Source of the DNA: Osedax frankpressi
Lineage: Eukaryota > Annelida > Polychaeta > Sabellida > Siboglinidae
Length of the DNA stretch: 64,000 nucleotides
NCBI GenBank assembly: GCA_964035775.1
Contig: OZ038313.1
Location: 31,465,287-31,529,286 of the forward strand
Reading direction: 5' to 3'
Below are positions 63,400-64,000 of the stretch, piece by piece; the stretch's first letter is position 1, and every line of letters begins with the position of its first letter. The notes beneath the pieces were generated by a model. The model was given only the letters and a program-made list of their open reading frames with translations. It did not search any database and was not told the DNA's origin. The position numbers and the translations under genes were made by a program.

Positions 63400-64000
63400 T
63401 ATATTCATGTATGAATCTATTTTAATAATTTAGGAAATTGGTAGCCAATATAAATTGTACGTGAATTATATTTAAGTACGATCAATTTAATATTTTACTT
63501 ACATAATAGATAAAATATATATATGAAATTATTCGAGTATTTCTAAAATATAATTTTCTGCGATATTATAAAATACTCAAAACGATTTAATATTACATAT
63601 TAAAACTTATTATGAGCGTAACTAAATATATCCGAATCGTTTTTAGGAATATATACGGAAAATTAGAAGAGTAATTGCGGAATTCGACAAATAACGAAAT
63701 AAATCGATTTTAATAAACCGTTAAATTAAATTTTCAAATAATTTTTATTTTAAAACGGTTTTATCGAACAAAATACGACGATTTAGAAGATACGGTTTCT
63801 TTAAAAGTATTTGATAAATTAGTAGTGTATTTAGCAGTACTTATTTATAATAAACGATCGCTTGGAAATAAAGAAGTTGTAAAATATTATTGAATTTAAC
63901 CGGCACTCGTCAAATAACAAATTCCCAACGATTTCTTATTAGTTAATACAATAGTAGATTTTTAAATTGTTATATATAAATATTAAACTATATACCCTTC

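Larger units (their letters stand above)
1..64000. repeat. Tandem array of 22 histone H2B units (~2.89 kb each)
   Basis: The same unit recurs head to tail across the whole window with no unrelated DNA between copies. H2B stop codons lie 2886, 2887 or 2889 bp apart, except for two 3235 bp steps that contain an extra 348 bp module. Units differ by only a few bases and single-base indels. All 22 H2B genes read on the minus strand. This is the organisation of metazoan replication-dependent histone clusters, but only one core histone type is intact here. Unit borders are arbitrary and are set so that unit 1 begins at base 1. Confidence 0.98.
61322..64000. repeat. Unit 22 (cut by window edge)
   Basis: 2679 bp seen, about 208 bp short of a full unit; nothing suggests that the array ends here. 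Confidence 0.97.

Noticed and set aside
1-64000. Transposon, satellite or CRISPR explanation for the periodicity
   Set aside because: No transposase, reverse transcriptase, terminal inverted repeats or target duplications were seen at the unit ends. The unit is about 2.9 kb and contains a complete functional gene, so it is a gene array.
1-64000. tRNA, rRNA or 5S genes inside the unit, as in some arthropod histone-5S arrays
   Set aside because: Reading both strands by eye I found no cloverleaf-like or 5S-like segment; the only RNA structures supported are histone stem-loops and the H4 foldback.

Overview
The window is one uninterrupted tandem array: 22 copies of a roughly 2.89 kb unit, the last cut by the window edge. 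Each unit carries one intact replication-dependent histone H2B gene on the minus strand. The protein has 124 residues and is typical of metazoan, most likely insect or other arthropod, H2B: a basic N-terminal tail, a complete histone fold, and the conserved C-terminal end with the ubiquitination lysine. Each gene is intronless, has a TATA box and start region immediately upstream, and ends with a metazoan histone 3' stem-loop 25 nt after the stop codon. The H2B coding block is a moderate-GC island in very AT-rich DNA. I cannot name the species.

Layout of one unit, left to right in copy 1: (a) H4 relic A, minus strand, 65-219, the last 31 codons of histone H4 with a frameshift, followed by its own stem-loop; (b) AT-rich spacer, 220-680; (c) H2B stem-loop, 681-696; (d) H2B gene, 721-1095; (e) promoter, 1114-1196, in a field of CCAAT boxes with an octamer at 1378-1385; (f) a 111 bp repeat, H4 relic B, and the same 111 bp repeat again, 1740-2198. 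In relic B the H4 C-terminal end has been copied in inverted orientation into its own 3' untranslated region, which gives a foldback; (g) AT-rich spacer, 2199-2889 and on to the next relic A.

Units start at 1, 2890, 5777, 8664, 11551, 14786, 17673, 20559, 23446, 26333, 29219, 32105, 34991, 38226, 41113, 44000, 46887, 49774, 52661, 55548, 58435 and 61322. Units 5 and 13 are 348 bp longer because the module bearing H4 relic B is present twice. The junction there shows recombination between the 111 bp repeats. Single-base markers shared by non-adjacent units, and a two-unit pattern in units 15-18, show homogenisation by unequal exchange and gene conversion. Unit 1 is the most divergent and keeps the least decayed H4 coding text, which suggests that the left end of the array is near.

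No intact H2A, H3, H4 or H1 gene lies anywhere in the 64 kb. The array therefore looks like an H2B-only amplification derived from a histone locus that once also held H4.
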